From NCBI GenBank assembly GCA_944739405.2, contig OX123186.2:9694995-9758994 (forward strand): 64,000 bases of DNA. The letters are read 5' to 3'. The DNA is from Euclidia mi. Taxonomy: Eukaryota > Arthropoda > Insecta > Lepidoptera > Erebidae. A model generated the notes under the pieces. The model was not told the origin of the DNA, searched no databases, and saw nothing but the letters and a program-made list of their open reading frames with translations. Position numbers and translations under genes: made by a program. Below are positions 29,773 to 39,402 of this stretch, piece by piece; the stretch's first letter is position 1, and every line of letters begins with the position of its first letter.

Positions 29773-29939
29773 TTGTTCTTATGTTCAGGGGTGAACATTC
29801 TGGCGTCTCTTCGGCGTAGGCTTCAGCTCAACGTTAACGGCATCTATAGTTTGTTGTTCCCGTGATTATCACGCATCTTCCTCGGTGATAAGTTGGATGT
29901 GTGTTGGAATGCCAAGAATGTCATGTTCATGTTTGAACA
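29773..29939 (-). repeat. Inverted LTR-start segment at the right edge
   Basis: The reverse complement begins TGTTCAAACATGAACATGAC and continues through the same sequence found at 29072-29140. It then diverges and ends with CCCTGAACATAAGAACAA. The target duplication AGCTC follows at 29940, so this segment was part of the insertion or entered its exact edge. Confidence 0.8.
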
Positions 29940-29944
29940 AGCTC

Positions 29945-32199
29945 CGTGCCAAAAAGTTCTGGTTTTCTGGTCATACGGGTGTTCCTTTTGTTGGTGAAAA
30001 GTACTAGCTCCGTTTTATTTGGGTTGACCGTCAGTTCATGGTGGTTGCACCATTGTTCCATGATCCTGATCGCTGCTTGCATCCGATAATGGATCATGTC
30101 TTCTGAGTTTCCTTTGATTAGGATGGTAATATCATCTGCGTAGCCGACCGTGAAGAAGCATTTGTCATTCAGATTTCTCAACAGATCGTCTACCACTATG
30201 TTCCAAAGCAGGGGTGATTGGACCCCTCCCTGTGGGCAGCCTTTTGCTACTATCCCCCTTGTGGTGGTATTAACCGTGAACTGAATAGCCCTTTGTTTCA
30301 GGAGTTGATCAATCCATCCACTGACGGTTTGTTCAACTCCGAACTTGTTAAGGGCACGGCTAATGCTGGTGAATTTAGTCTTGTCGAAGGCGCCTTCTAT
30401 GTCAATGAAGGCGCCTAAGATCATTAGTTTGTCAGATAGCGCTGTCTCTATGGTCCCCACTACGGAGTGAAGCGCTGATTCCGTTGATCTACCACTTCTG
30501 TAGGCGTGTTGATGCGGGTGTAGTGGTCTGCGTAGCAGTGCGCCTTCCCGCAGGTATCTGTCAGCGAGCCTTTCCAGCGTTTTTAGCAAGAAGGAGGTCA
30601 AACTGATAGGTCTAAACGATTTTGCTTGCGTATAATCCGTTTTGCCCGGTTTTGGGAGAAATATGACTTTTACTTCCCTCCACCTTCGTGGTATGTAATT
30701 GTGCGCTATAGTACTCTATATATGCTAAGTAGCTGTGGCACAATCGTTGTGCAGCCCCATTGTAGGAGTGCTGGTGTTATTTCGTCCAGGCCTGCAGATT
30801 TGTACGGCTGAAAGCTGTTACTTGCCCATTTCAGCCGGTCCCCGGTAACCATGTTGTTGGCTATCGTCCAGTCTGTCTGGGTCGGTGGTCTGTGTTCTGA
30901 TTCTTCCCAATCACAGTCTTCGGTCACTGTGCAACCTGGGAAGTGCGTTTCGATTAGTATTTGGCTTATTTCCATGTCTGTGGTTGCGTAGGTGCCATCA
31001 GGCTTTCTTATGGAGCCTAGGGTCTTGTTGCTGTCCTGGGATAGGATCTTTTTTACCCTGGCTGCCTCGCATGTGGAATTAATGTTGGTGCAGAAATTTC
31101 ACCAGGATTCTCCCCTGCGGAATCGTATGCGTTTCTTGTAGTGCGACTGGGCTTCTTTGTATTTGTCCCAGTCCGTGTCTTTCCTTGTGTTTTTGGCCCG
31201 GTTGAAGAGTTGTCTCAGATTGCGCCTGAGTTTCTCCAGTTCCGATCCCCACCATAGGGTCTTACTACTCGTTTTCGGTAGTGTGGTGGGGCAGGCTTGT
31301 TGGTAGCTGCGTTGTATGCATTTTGTTAGTAAATTAGTGTTGTGTTCTATGTGTGTAGTGCTTGTGTTCATGTCGTTGAAATTTGACATGGCTATTTCTT
31401 GTTCGAGCAGGGTCTTGTATCTCGCAATGTCGGTATTACGTGGGTTGCGTTTTGGTTGTATGACCCTCTCTTGCACTCGTATGTCATAGCAGATACGTCT
31501 GTGGTCGGCAAAGGATGGTTCGGCGGACACATGCCAGTTCGTGACAAGTTCCGCGGCCCCATCCGATGCCAGTGTAATGTCTACTATGGTTTGATATCTG
31601 GAGCTGACAAATGTGGGCTCTGAGCCTTTGTTGATTACCGTTAGTGTTGTTGTGTAGATGTATTCAGTTAGGATCTCACCTCGTCTATTTGCCTCGGGGC
31701 TCCCCCACAGTGGATGGTGGGCGTTAGCATCTGCCGAGAGTATTATTGGCCAGCCGTGGTCCTCACAGTGCTGCACCAGCTCGGCCAGCTCCTTCGATGG
31801 GATCTCCTCATCACCGGGCATGTAGACCGAAGCTAGTACAAGCATCTGATCATTGGGCCCTGTTCGTATTCCCACGGCTGTGAGATCTCTAGAACAAAAG
31901 TTAGTCAGCAGCAATGCTGGTATTGTTCGAGGAATGTATATGCATGTTCTCGGCTTAGAAGCCGAGCTCCAGTGCAATATCTTACCTCCGATGTTGTTGA
32001 GTCCACATATGGTGTCGCCTCTAATCCACGGCTCCTGGATTAGGGCTATTGTGTGGTGGTTAACCTCCAGCAGCCTGCGTAGGTTAGCCGTTGCAATTTG
32101 CTTGTGCTGGAGGTTGGTCTGTACGACTCTAGTCTGACGATGATCCGAGAACATTGCTGTCCACGGACTCCCTGTCAGACGAGTCGTGCTCGTCGTCAA
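29945..32199 (-). pseudogene. LINE-B ORF2, N-terminal part: APE endonuclease and RT
   Basis: From about 32150: RVVQTNLQHKQIATANL, IALIQEPWI, VLASVYMPGDEEIP, ILSADANAHHPLWGS, FADHRRICYDI give an endonuclease of R1/LOA type. A TGA at about 31099 and a frameshift near 30720 follow. The reverse transcriptase has KSFRPISLTSFLLKTLER, YRSGRSTESALHSVVG, AFIDIEGAFDKTKF, AKGCPQGGVQSPLLWNIV and the catalytic YADD at 30132-30143. It breaks at FGTE where the LTR element entered. Three lesions including the insertion inactivate it. Confidence 0.85.
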
Positions 32200-33666
32200 C
32201 TGCCGTCACGGCGCTCTTTGTCACTGCGGGCGTTGTGTGTGCGCGGGCTGTGCCCGACGTGCTGGGAACGGCTGATGTTGTCTCTCGTTCCTGTGTATGC
32301 CCGCTGGCGGGCGGCATTTCCCTGGGCACGGCAACCGTCCCGCCAGCCCCTGCCCCGGCAGCGTGGAATAGTACGTACACGCTGCCGGTGAAGAAGGAGA
32401 CTCGGCGGTCGCGCGCCTCGATTCTCGGGACCTCCGATTCGGGGATGCCCAGGGACAAGTATAGGCCGTGCTCTTGCATGGTAGCGCTGTACAGTTGCCA
32501 CGTCTGGACAGCGTACCATGGGTTTTGGGCAGCTAAGAGTTGGTGGATCTTTGGGAGTTCCAGGCTGGTCGACCTCGGCAGCCAGAGCGATGCGCGAACG
32601 CGCTTCGCGAGGTCCGTCTGCCCGATGACAGCCAGCCTGGTTCCTTCGATCGGTGACTGCAGTCCCGCTACTGCGATTTCTCGTCCTCGCACCATAGCTT
32701 CAGGACTCCTCCTGCTGCAAGCGGTTTGCCTCTAAAGGATGGCGCGAGTGCGGGCTCGTTGTTTGACGGTGGTGCAAAGGCTGCTTCCAAGATGCGCTCC
32801 TCTATGGAGAGCTCGAGCTGCCGTGCTTGCTCCACCGTCAGGTCTGTGGGTGGAGTGGCAACGACGGCCACCATCAGATGCGAGTTAGTCGCATCGGCGT
32901 AGCTCATCGTTGCCCTCTTCGGTGTTGCGTCCACTCTCGCACGCTTCGTCGTGGCGCTTGGTGGTGTGTCGTCGTGACGGTTCCTCTTCGACGGTGTCGC
33001 CGAAGTGGGCCGTCCCGAGAGCGCTGGATTGGTCGGTGCGTGCCTGGGTCCGCCTTTTCTGGGGCCGCGTTTGCGGCGTGGCCCGGTTGTGCCCCATGGG
33101 GCTGTTGGTTCCGCATCTCCGACTGCCGTCGAGGGGGCGCGACGGGGGGTGCCCGGCGCTGCACCGGCCGGAGCGGCGCGTGCAGCCGGCGGGAGCGAGC
33201 CCGAAGGCTCACTCTTCGCCGTCCGCGTGGTTTCCGCTTGCAAGCCTGAGCTGCTGCGTCCACCAATCGCGCCGCGTCCTGCCGAATGCTTCGTCCTGGG
33301 CGGTTCCCTCATCGCGCTGGCTGAGGGCGGATGTCCGCGCTGGTGCGTTGCGCCAGCTGTTGGTTTTCTCGCGGGGGGTGCGTTCGCCGATTTAGTCGGT
33401 TCGCTACCTACCGCGGGGGGTGCGTTCGCCGACGTTGTCGGTTCGCTACCTCCCGCGGGGGGTGCGTTCACCGACGTTGTCGGTTCGCTACCTCCCGCGT
33501 GCGCTGCGTACTCACGCTGACGTCTATGATGACGGGAGCGCTTTCCGCGGTGTTTACCTCTACCGGATACGGTTGCAGCGGAGCTGACGTTTGCCTTGCG
33601 GCGTTCGTCTGCTCGACGCGGTAGAACCGTCCAGGAGGTGTTGGTTATGTGTACTGCACGAGGCAT
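32129..33666 (-). pseudogene. LINE-B ORF1, frameshifted
   Basis: About 510 codons. Residues 1-330 are basic, proline- and alanine-rich and contain three tandem 14-residue repeats (GGSEPTTSVNAPPA and variants). A frameshift near 32690 follows AGGVLKLWCEDEKSQ. The second part has VIGQTDLAKRVRASLWLP and PWYAVQTWQLYSATMQEHGL, then a serine/threonine-rich acidic tail. The C-terminal domain recalls the domain of unknown function (DUF4780-like) seen in ORF1 of some arthropod LINEs; I am not sure of the family. No CCHC knuckles. The region is very GC-rich compared with the flanking AT-rich DNA, which creates many long meaningless frames on both strands. Confidence 0.7.
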
Positions 33667-34214
33667 GGCATTTGCCAGGTCGTGCAGGTCTTAACTACGC
33701 TCACGTGAAACATTGCCCCCCCCAGAATACGTGGGGCAGCCTGGACCCGAGGGTGCAGGGAGGGATTCTCCAGCGTCACGGACGCTGGTACCCTCCTGGG
33801 GTAGTTTATTATTTTGTTTCACATTCATATTTTGTTTTTGTTTTGGCTCCGTATGAGCGTGTGCGTGGGCGTATGTGTATGTGTTTCTATGTAGGTGTGG
33901 TGTGTGTATGTGTGTGTGTGCGCGTCCGTATGAATGATTGGGTTAGTGTAGTGAATGTATGTGTGTACGTGCTTGTGCATGTGTGTGGGTGAGGGCGGCT
34001 GGAGGTTTTCGTTACGTCTGTTTCATAGGGAACCAGACCAAGAACGGGCGGCAACCTCGGGAAGGATAGTCCACCAGCCTTGCCTTAGGGATCTACACGA
34101 CTTGCGCTCTCCCCTAAGGCCATTCGCCAAACTCTGCAACGTACGCGAATGCAGAGAGTGGAAGTCAGTGCAGTTCAATGGAGTTGAAATGAAATGAGGT
34201 GCACGGGCTTCCGC
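33667..34214 (-). other. LINE-B 5' UTR
   Basis: Runs from the ORF1 start to the 11-bp target duplication. Includes a C-rich stretch near 33715 and a (TG)n array at about 33840-33990. No protein-like frame. Promoter elements are probably internal, as in other LINEs, but none is obvious. Confidence 0.65.
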
Positions 34215-34225
34215 CCGCTCTCCTC

Positions 34226-35290
34226 AAAATCGAACCGTCCACCAAGACCTCAGCAAATCGGGGAACTCCATCAGCCCCAGTTACCAAACGAAGAATGCGC
34301 CCCCTGCGCCATCTGAGTGGCGGAAGGTTAGCCTCCTTGATCAAAACGAGGTCACTGATCTTGGGTGGATCGGTCTTGTCGGTCCACTTCACGCGTTGCT
34401 AGAGTATGTGCAAATATTCCAAATTCCAGCGTTTCCAAAAGCTCTGAGTAATCTGGCGTACCAATTCAAAACGCGAGAGACGACCAGGTCTCGTATCAAT
34501 ATAGGGGTACTCAGGCAAGGCGACAAGTGGGCGACCAATAAAAAAATGGCCCAGCGTAAGGGCTTCCAAATCATTCGGATCTGAGGAGATCAGGCACAAC
34601 GGCCGAGAGTTCAAAACGGCCTCGATCTTACAAAACACAGTTGCGAGTTCCTCAAATGTAAGGACAGATTCACCGATTGTCCTGCGCAAGTGTGTTTTGG
34701 CTGATTTTACAGCGGCCTCAAAAATACCACCCCAGTGTGGACAATTTGGTGGGGAAAACAACCAATTTATCCCACGTCGGGCAAGCCTATCACCTATATC
34801 AGCCTTGTTGGTTTTAAGAAAATTAACAACATCATTCAAATAATTATACGTGCCCTTGAAGTGAGTGCCGAAGTCAGAACGGATCAAGGAAGGCAGCCCT
34901 CTGCGGGATACAAATCTGTCAAATGTGGCTACAAATGCCTCGGTCGTAAGCGAGGAGACCAGTTCCAAGTGTACGGCCTTTGTGGAAAGACAAACAAAAA
35001 CACACAAGTAGGCCTTAACAGTCTTGCTGTTTTGAAGTGTCGACGTTTTTACTAAAAAGGGACCAGCGAAGTCCGTGCCAACACCGTCAAACGTCCTGCT
35101 CTCAGTTACGCGATCTGCCGGTAAGTCTCCGTTCAAGGGCTGCATGGTAGAAGCCTTGAGCTTATAGCAAGGGATGCAGCGAAAGACTACACTCCGAATA
35201 ATTCTTCGGGCAGACAAAATCCAAAATTCGCGTTGCAAAATAGCCAACAAAGCATTACAACCAGCATGCGAGTTCTTAAGGTGACGGTCA
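34226..35290 (-). pseudogene. BEL-2 integrase, downstream copy with C-terminus
   Basis: Minus strand: LLAILQREFWILSARRII, CIPCYKLKAS (zinc finger end), FDGVGTDFAGPFLV (first Asp), LIRSDFGTHFKG (second Asp), FSPPNCPHWGGIFEAAVK (Glu), ALTLGHFFIGRPLVALPE, FELVRQITQSFWKRWNLEYL, then after a frame change near 34395 VKWTDKTDPPKISDLVLI, LPPLRWRRGRILRL, RFAEVLVDGSILRRA. The DDE triad is complete. The first 732 bp (35290-34559) duplicate 39213-38482. Integrase would insert the BEL cDNA. LINE-B cuts it at 34226, LINE-C separates it from its N-terminus. Confidence 0.85.
34559..35290 (-). repeat. 732-bp direct duplication, left copy
   Basis: Identical in length and nearly in sequence to 38482-39213 (about ten differences by eye, for example ttttaag/tttcaag and ctccgttc/ctcccatc). 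It borders LINE-C on its 3' side. Sequence outside the copies continues BEL-2 on each side, as a target-site duplication would. Confidence 0.9.
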
Positions 35291-38200
35291 TTCCCTCCTC
35301 CACCTCATGGTCCCACCACCCGTATGGGTATATGGACCGAATCATGGGAGAGACGCGCGGTACTTGCTGTATGCTCTTTCCCGCGCGCCCGTTGCAGGCT
35401 CCCTACAAATTTCGTCCCTTTGCCACTCTCCCCATTCAGGGGCGGCTCTACTATGCGAGTAGGCTAGGCGCTGTAATTACAGCTGTCGTCACATTAACAG
35501 CTCGGTCGTCAGCCTGGGTCCTTTCCTTCTCCTCGAGGCTTCTCCTCGTCCTGTGCCAGTTATGCGCGAAGTCTCTCAACCGCCGGAAGTTCGCCTCGGA
35601 GTTCACAAGCTCGGCGTAGAACGGAGGGCCCTCAGGACTGATAATCCCATCCATCATCTTCCGTCTAATGTCCTCATAAAGGGGGCACCGCCACAAAATG
35701 TGGTCCAAGCATTCGTCCTCTTCGCCGCAATAGCACACGCTTTCCTCACACAGCTTCATATCACACAATCTCTTCCTAAAACATCCGTGACCAGTCAGAA
35801 TTTGCGAGACTTGATAGTCCGGCTCGACCCAAGTATACTTGAGCCGAGCCGCCACGTCCGGGAAGAACCGATAGAGCTCCCTACCCTTCTCCTCACCTTC
35901 CCATCTCTTTTGCCATGCGGCAACAGCCTCCTGCGAAATTTGTCTGCTTTCGGCCCTAAAGTCGTCCCTGGCTAGGTGTCGGCAATCATCGATCCTGCCT
36001 GCCCGGCTTACCTCGAGGTCGGCTGGTAGCACTCCCGCTAATACGGGGAGAGCCGCGGTGCTAACGGACCTATAGGCCTTCGTTAACAAAATCAGCGCAG
36101 GTCTTTGCGTCCTCAACAACACGCTTCTGAACATGAACGTGGTCGTTCGTCTCCACCAACACCCCGCGGCGTACGTCAGTATCGCGGCATAGGTGCCGCG
36201 ATACAGGACCTTGAGGGCCCTATAACGCACACCCCAGGAGGAGGCGGATATTCGCGACATCTTTCCGAATGCTGCTGCGGCACGTTCCCCTATGGACTCT
36301 GCATGTTCCCGAAAGGACATGCTTGAGTCGATTACCACACCCAGAACCCTTGTCGACTGCACGCTCTTGACTGAGATCCCATTGAGTCTGATGGTTGGCG
36401 GGCGGCCAGGCATCTTCCCCTTCAATGTCATAGAATATGACTTTGAGGGGGAGAAGCCCAGCCGGTTCCGCTGGCCCCACTGGCTGATGAGTTCCATGGC
36501 GCATGAGGCCGAAGCCTCGATGCCGGCGCGAGATTTAGACTCAATGAGGATTGTAACATCATCGGCGTACGCGACAAGTTGAACCCCGTCTGGGTATGGT
36601 AACCGAAACAAATCGTCCATGAGTAGGTTCCACAGAGAGGGTCCCAAGACTGAGCCCTGCGGGCAGCCCATGGTCAGTGGCTTCCACACAACCCCGCTGC
36701 CGACGAAGAGACCAGCCCGGCGGTTGGTAAAATAGCCGACCAACATCCGATAGATGTTGGGCGGACACCCGCCTTGCTTCGCCTTCAGCAGGATCATGGG
36801 CCACCACGCGTTGTCAAAGGCGCCAGAGATGTCTAGGAACAATGCCTGGACGTATTTGGCCTGGCTGGAGGCAACTACTTCCTGAAGGGACCGTAGTGCT
36901 GATAGCGTTGAGCGACCTCGAAAGAAACCGTGCTGACAGGTCGAGATGTTGCGCGAGATGGAAGGTGCGCATTGGAGCATGACCCGTTCCAAGATCTTAC
37001 CCAGGACCGAAAGGAGCGTGATAGGGCGATACGCTTTAGGATCGGTCAGCGGTTTGCCGTTGCCTTTCGGCAGGACAATGAGCCGGCCGTCCTTCCACGT
37101 ATCTGGAAAAGTGCCCTCCTCAACGCAAAGTCCGAGAATACGCGTTAGCTCGGAGGAAGCTACGAGCCACACATGTTTTACCATGCGGGCGGTGATCCCA
37201 TCGATGCCGGGTGCCGTGTTGGGTAAGTCCCTGACTATAGTGCTCACCACACTCAATGATGGGGGGGGCGCGTCGCGACCCGAGGGCGCGCAGGCAGCCA
37301 GTAGGCGCACCTTACGGTGGTATGCGCTATCCGCGCTGGGGTTGTCGTCTGGGCAGAGTGCCTTGACCAAGACCCCCATGGCGGTCCGCACGTCCCCGGC
37401 AAATCCTTCCGAGAACCTGGTGCCGTTGATGACGTTGGGTCTCGCCCGCCCACTAGCCACCCGGTAGGCCAGTCCCCAGGGGTCCTGGTTACCGTCGGCA
37501 GCAAGTCCCCGAAAGAAATCGGTCTGCGCCTTCCCCATCAGGGCCCTGTAACTATTGCGGCGCTCATGAAAATTCTTGCGCGCAATCTCTTCAAAGACCC
37601 CCATGCCTCTCTTCCTAGCTGTCTGCCATACTTTTCTCGCTTTGTTCGCTTTCTTACGCGCGGTCTCCAGAGCAGGAGACCACCACTCGTATCCCTTGAC
37701 TCTCTTACCATTCTTGCATTCACCCAAACACTCAGTCGCTGTCCTCACAATCATGTCTGTAAAGACCTTACTTATCACACTTGCAGGCTTCTGCCAGTCA
37801 ATCCGTCCCACACGTTCGTGGATTATAGTCTGAAAGCGTCCCCAGTCCACGCCGCGCTCGCGGAACCTCCTCGGCTCTCCCAGCGGTTCCGCGGCTGCAG
37901 CTGTAGACCGTGTGCCACATACCTCATAGGTGATCAGCCTGTGATCGCTGGAGCTTTCTTCCTCATGTACCTTCCAGTTGTTTAGTAGGACGCCTCTTGT
38001 TGTCAATGTTAGGTCGATGTTTGATTTACCGTTGACCGTGGAGGAGGTGTGTGGTTGGTCCTCCGTGTTATTGATGGTGAGGCCACGGCCAACGATGAAA
38101 TCCTCCATTTGACGCCGTCGGTAGTTGACGTCACTACCTCTTCCATGGAAGTTTCTCGGGCTACAATGCCACATTGGCGAGTGCGCATTGGTGTCAGCGC

Positions 38201-38481
38201 CTATCAGCACTCGGTGACCTCGCAGGGTGTCCAGTACCGTGTGTAGGTGATGTAGATGTATGGCGATGTCTTCCGAGTACTGGAAATAGGCACTGACAAG
38301 GTACAGCGACGTGTCCGGCGTTGAATTCCTGTGTGGGCTAAGTTCTAGGTGGCACACGGTGCAGTGACTGTTACTCAAATGTGTTAATAGGGCGCACGGA
38401 ATGTCACGCCGCATAAGTAATATTCCGGCCTTTGGTCGTTCGTGTTCGGCGTGTATCCATATTGGACCGGCGGCGGTGGTG
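35291..38481 (-). mobile_element. LINE-C: 5'-truncated R1-clade LINE
   Basis: This 3.19-kb insertion in BEL-2 integrase begins inside the endonuclease domain, so ORF1 and about the first 60 residues of ORF2 are missing. ORF2 is otherwise uninterrupted to its stop at 35451, followed by 160 bp of 3' UTR. RT motifs (GCPQGSVLGPSLWNLLMDDL, YADDVTIL) and a C-terminal CX1C..HX4C knuckle place it in the R1 clade. It is flanked by the 732-bp duplication instead of the usual short one. Confidence 0.87.
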
Positions 38482-39371
38482 AGGGCTTCCAAATCATTCG
38501 GATCTGAGGAGATCAGGCACAACGGCCGAGAGTTCAAAACGGCCTCGATCTTACAAAACACAGTTGCGAGTTCCTCAAATGTAAGGACAGTTTCACCGAT
38601 TGTCCTGCGCAAGTGTGTTTTGGCCGATTTTACAGCGGCCTCAAAAATACCACCCCAGTGTGGACAATTTGGTGGGGAAAACAACCAATTTATCCCACGT
38701 CGGGCAAGCCTATCACCTATATCAGCCTTGTTGGTTTCAAGAAAATTAACAACATCATTCAAATAATTATACGTGCCCTTGAAGTGAGTGCCGAAGTCAG
38801 AACGGATCAAGGAAGGCAGCCCTCTGCGGGATACAAATCTGTCCAATGTGGCTACAAATGCCTCGGTCGTAAGCGAGGAGACCAGTTCCAAGTGTACGGC
38901 CTTTGTGGAAAGACAAACAAAAACACACAAGTAGGCCTTAACAGTCTTGCTGTTTCGAAGTGTCGACGTTTTTACTAAAAAGGGACCAGCGAAGTCCGTG
39001 CCAACACCGTCAAACGTCCTGCTTTCAGTTACGCGATCTGCCGGTAAGTCTCCCATCAAGGGCTGCATGGTAGAAGCCTTGAGCTTATAGCAAGGGATGC
39101 AGCGAAAGACTACACTCCGAATAATTCTTTGGGCAGACAAAATCCAAAATTCGCGTTGCAAAATAGCCAACAAAGCATTACAACCAGCATGCGAGTTCTT
39201 AAGGTGACGGTCAGTTACCAACAAGCGTACCAAATGAACGTCCTTGGGTAACAACAGGGGGTGACGTACTCCGTAAGGGAGGTTAGCGTTCTTGAGACGC
39301 CCTCCAAAGCGCAAGAGACCCGTATCGTCCAAAAAGGGGTTCAATTTAGATACAGCGCCCGATAATTTCAA
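35451..39371 (-). CDS. Chimeric frame: BEL-2 integrase N-terminus fused to LINE-C ORF2 (1306 aa)
   Basis: Residues 1-297 are BEL integrase: an HHCC-type finger (DRHLKNSHAG...CIPCYK), then FDGVGTDFAGPF, IRSDFGTHFKG and CPHWGGIFEAAVKS with the full DDE set, ending NDLEALT. From residue 298 the frame continues without a stop into LINE-C endonuclease (GILLMRRDIP, RVLIGADTNAHSPMWH, NIDLTLTTRG, SSSDHRLITYEV). The reverse transcriptase follows (KAYRPITLLSVLGKILER, LFLDISGAFDNAWWP, MGCPQGSVLGPSLW, YADD at 936ff, plus 36558-36569) and then CYCGEEDECLDHILWRC. The endonuclease lacks its N-terminal catalytic blocks. The join is accidental, since both parts belong to separate elements, and no promoter or start suits the fusion except the BEL polyprotein. 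Whether it is expressed is unknown. Confidence 0.85.
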   Translation of the reverse strand: MKLSGAVSKLNPFLDDTGLLRFGGRLKNANLPYGVRHPLLLPKDVHLVRLLVTDRHLKNSHAGCNALLAILQREFWILSAQRIIRSVVFRCIPCYKLKASTMQPLMGDLPADRVTESRTFDGVGTDFAGPFLVKTSTLRNSKTVKAYLCVFVCLSTKAVHLELVSSLTTEAFVATLDRFVSRRGLPSLIRSDFGTHFKGTYNYLNDVVNFLETNKADIGDRLARRGINWLFSPPNCPHWGGIFEAAVKSAKTHLRRTIGETVLTFEELATVFCKIEAVLNSRPLCLISSDPNDLEALTTAAGPIWIHAEHERPKAGILLMRRDIPCALLTHLSNSHCTVCHLELSPHRNSTPDTSLYLVSAYFQYSEDIAIHLHHLHTVLDTLRGHRVLIGADTNAHSPMWHCSPRNFHGRGSDVNYRRRQMEDFIVGRGLTINNTEDQPHTSSTVNGKSNIDLTLTTRGVLLNNWKVHEEESSSDHRLITYEVCGTRSTAAAAEPLGEPRRFRERGVDWGRFQTIIHERVGRIDWQKPASVISKVFTDMIVRTATECLGECKNGKRVKGYEWWSPALETARKKANKARKVWQTARKRGMGVFEEIARKNFHERRNSYRALMGKAQTDFFRGLAADGNQDPWGLAYRVASGRARPNVINGTRFSEGFAGDVRTAMGVLVKALCPDDNPSADSAYHRKVRLLAACAPSGRDAPPPSLSVVSTIVRDLPNTAPGIDGITARMVKHVWLVASSELTRILGLCVEEGTFPDTWKDGRLIVLPKGNGKPLTDPKAYRPITLLSVLGKILERVMLQCAPSISRNISTCQHGFFRGRSTLSALRSLQEVVASSQAKYVQALFLDISGAFDNAWWPMILLKAKQGGCPPNIYRMLVGYFTNRRAGLFVGSGVVWKPLTMGCPQGSVLGPSLWNLLMDDLFRLPYPDGVQLVAYADDVTILIESKSRAGIEASASCAMELISQWGQRNRLGFSPSKSYSMTLKGKMPGRPPTIRLNGISVKSVQSTRVLGVVIDSSMSFREHAESIGERAAAAFGKMSRISASSWGVRYRALKVLYRGTYAAILTYAAGCWWRRTTTFMFRSVLLRTQRPALILLTKAYRSVSTAALPVLAGVLPADLEVSRAGRIDDCRHLARDDFRAESRQISQEAVAAWQKRWEGEEKGRELYRFFPDVAARLKYTWVEPDYQVSQILTGHGCFRKRLCDMKLCEESVCYCGEEDECLDHILWRCPLYEDIRRKMMDGIISPEGPPFYAELVNSEANFRRLRDFAHNWHRTRRSLEEKERTQADDRAVNVTTAVITAPSLLA
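38482..39213 (-). repeat. 732-bp direct duplication, right copy
   Basis: Matches 34559-35290. On its right BEL-2 integrase continues upstream (VRLLVTDRHLKN); on its left LINE-C starts. Confidence 0.9.
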
Positions 39372-39402
39372 TTTCCCTGACTTGAGGATAGCAATCTCCT
39401 TC

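Larger units (their letters stand above)
27302..29939 (+). mobile_element. Non-coding LTR retrotransposon (TRIM/LARD-like, Pao-type)
   Basis: Two LTRs of exactly 753 bp (27302-28054 and 29020-29772) start TGTTCACGCCGG and end CTTGTACA. A tRNA-Tyr-type primer site follows the left LTR. The insertion splits LINE-B codons (FGTE|LNL) and has a perfect 5-bp duplication AGCTC at 27297-27301 and 29940-29944. The interior is about 965 bp and has no protein-like frame. After the right LTR there is an extra 167 bp that is an inverted copy of LTR-start sequence, and the duplication lies beyond it. LTRs differ at roughly five positions, so the insertion is recent. It must use enzymes of a Pao/BEL relative. 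Confidence 0.85.
25801..34214 (-). mobile_element. LINE-B: LOA-like non-LTR retrotransposon with RNase H
   Basis: The element is about 5.8 kb once the LTR element at 27302-29939 is removed. Minus-strand order: GC-rich 5' UTR, ORF1 (33666-32129), ORF2 with endonuclease, reverse transcriptase and RNase H, 3' UTR, (AACT)5 tail at 25801-25820. The 11-bp duplication CCGCTCTCCTC at 25790-25800 and 34215-34225 proves that both ends are intact. The KGCPQGGV and GYADDI motifs, the DIEGAFDK block and a C-terminal RNase H point to the LOA clade. Lesions are few: one frameshift in ORF1 and about three breaks in ORF2. Confidence 0.87.

Noticed and set aside
32800..33660. Several long frames on the plus strand
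   Set aside because: They are antisense shadows of the GC-rich LINE-B ORF1; arginine/glycine-rich low complexity, no family features.
33990..34214. Initially read as further BEL-2 coding sequence or 3' LTR
   Set aside because: The 11-bp duplication at 25790-25800 and 34215-34225, and the integrase end at 25758-25800, show that this stretch belongs to the LINE-B 5' UTR.
34735..38978. Paired plus-strand frames that look like a duplicated gene
   Set aside because: They are antisense to the duplicated BEL-2 integrase segment; the duplication is real but the frames are not genes.
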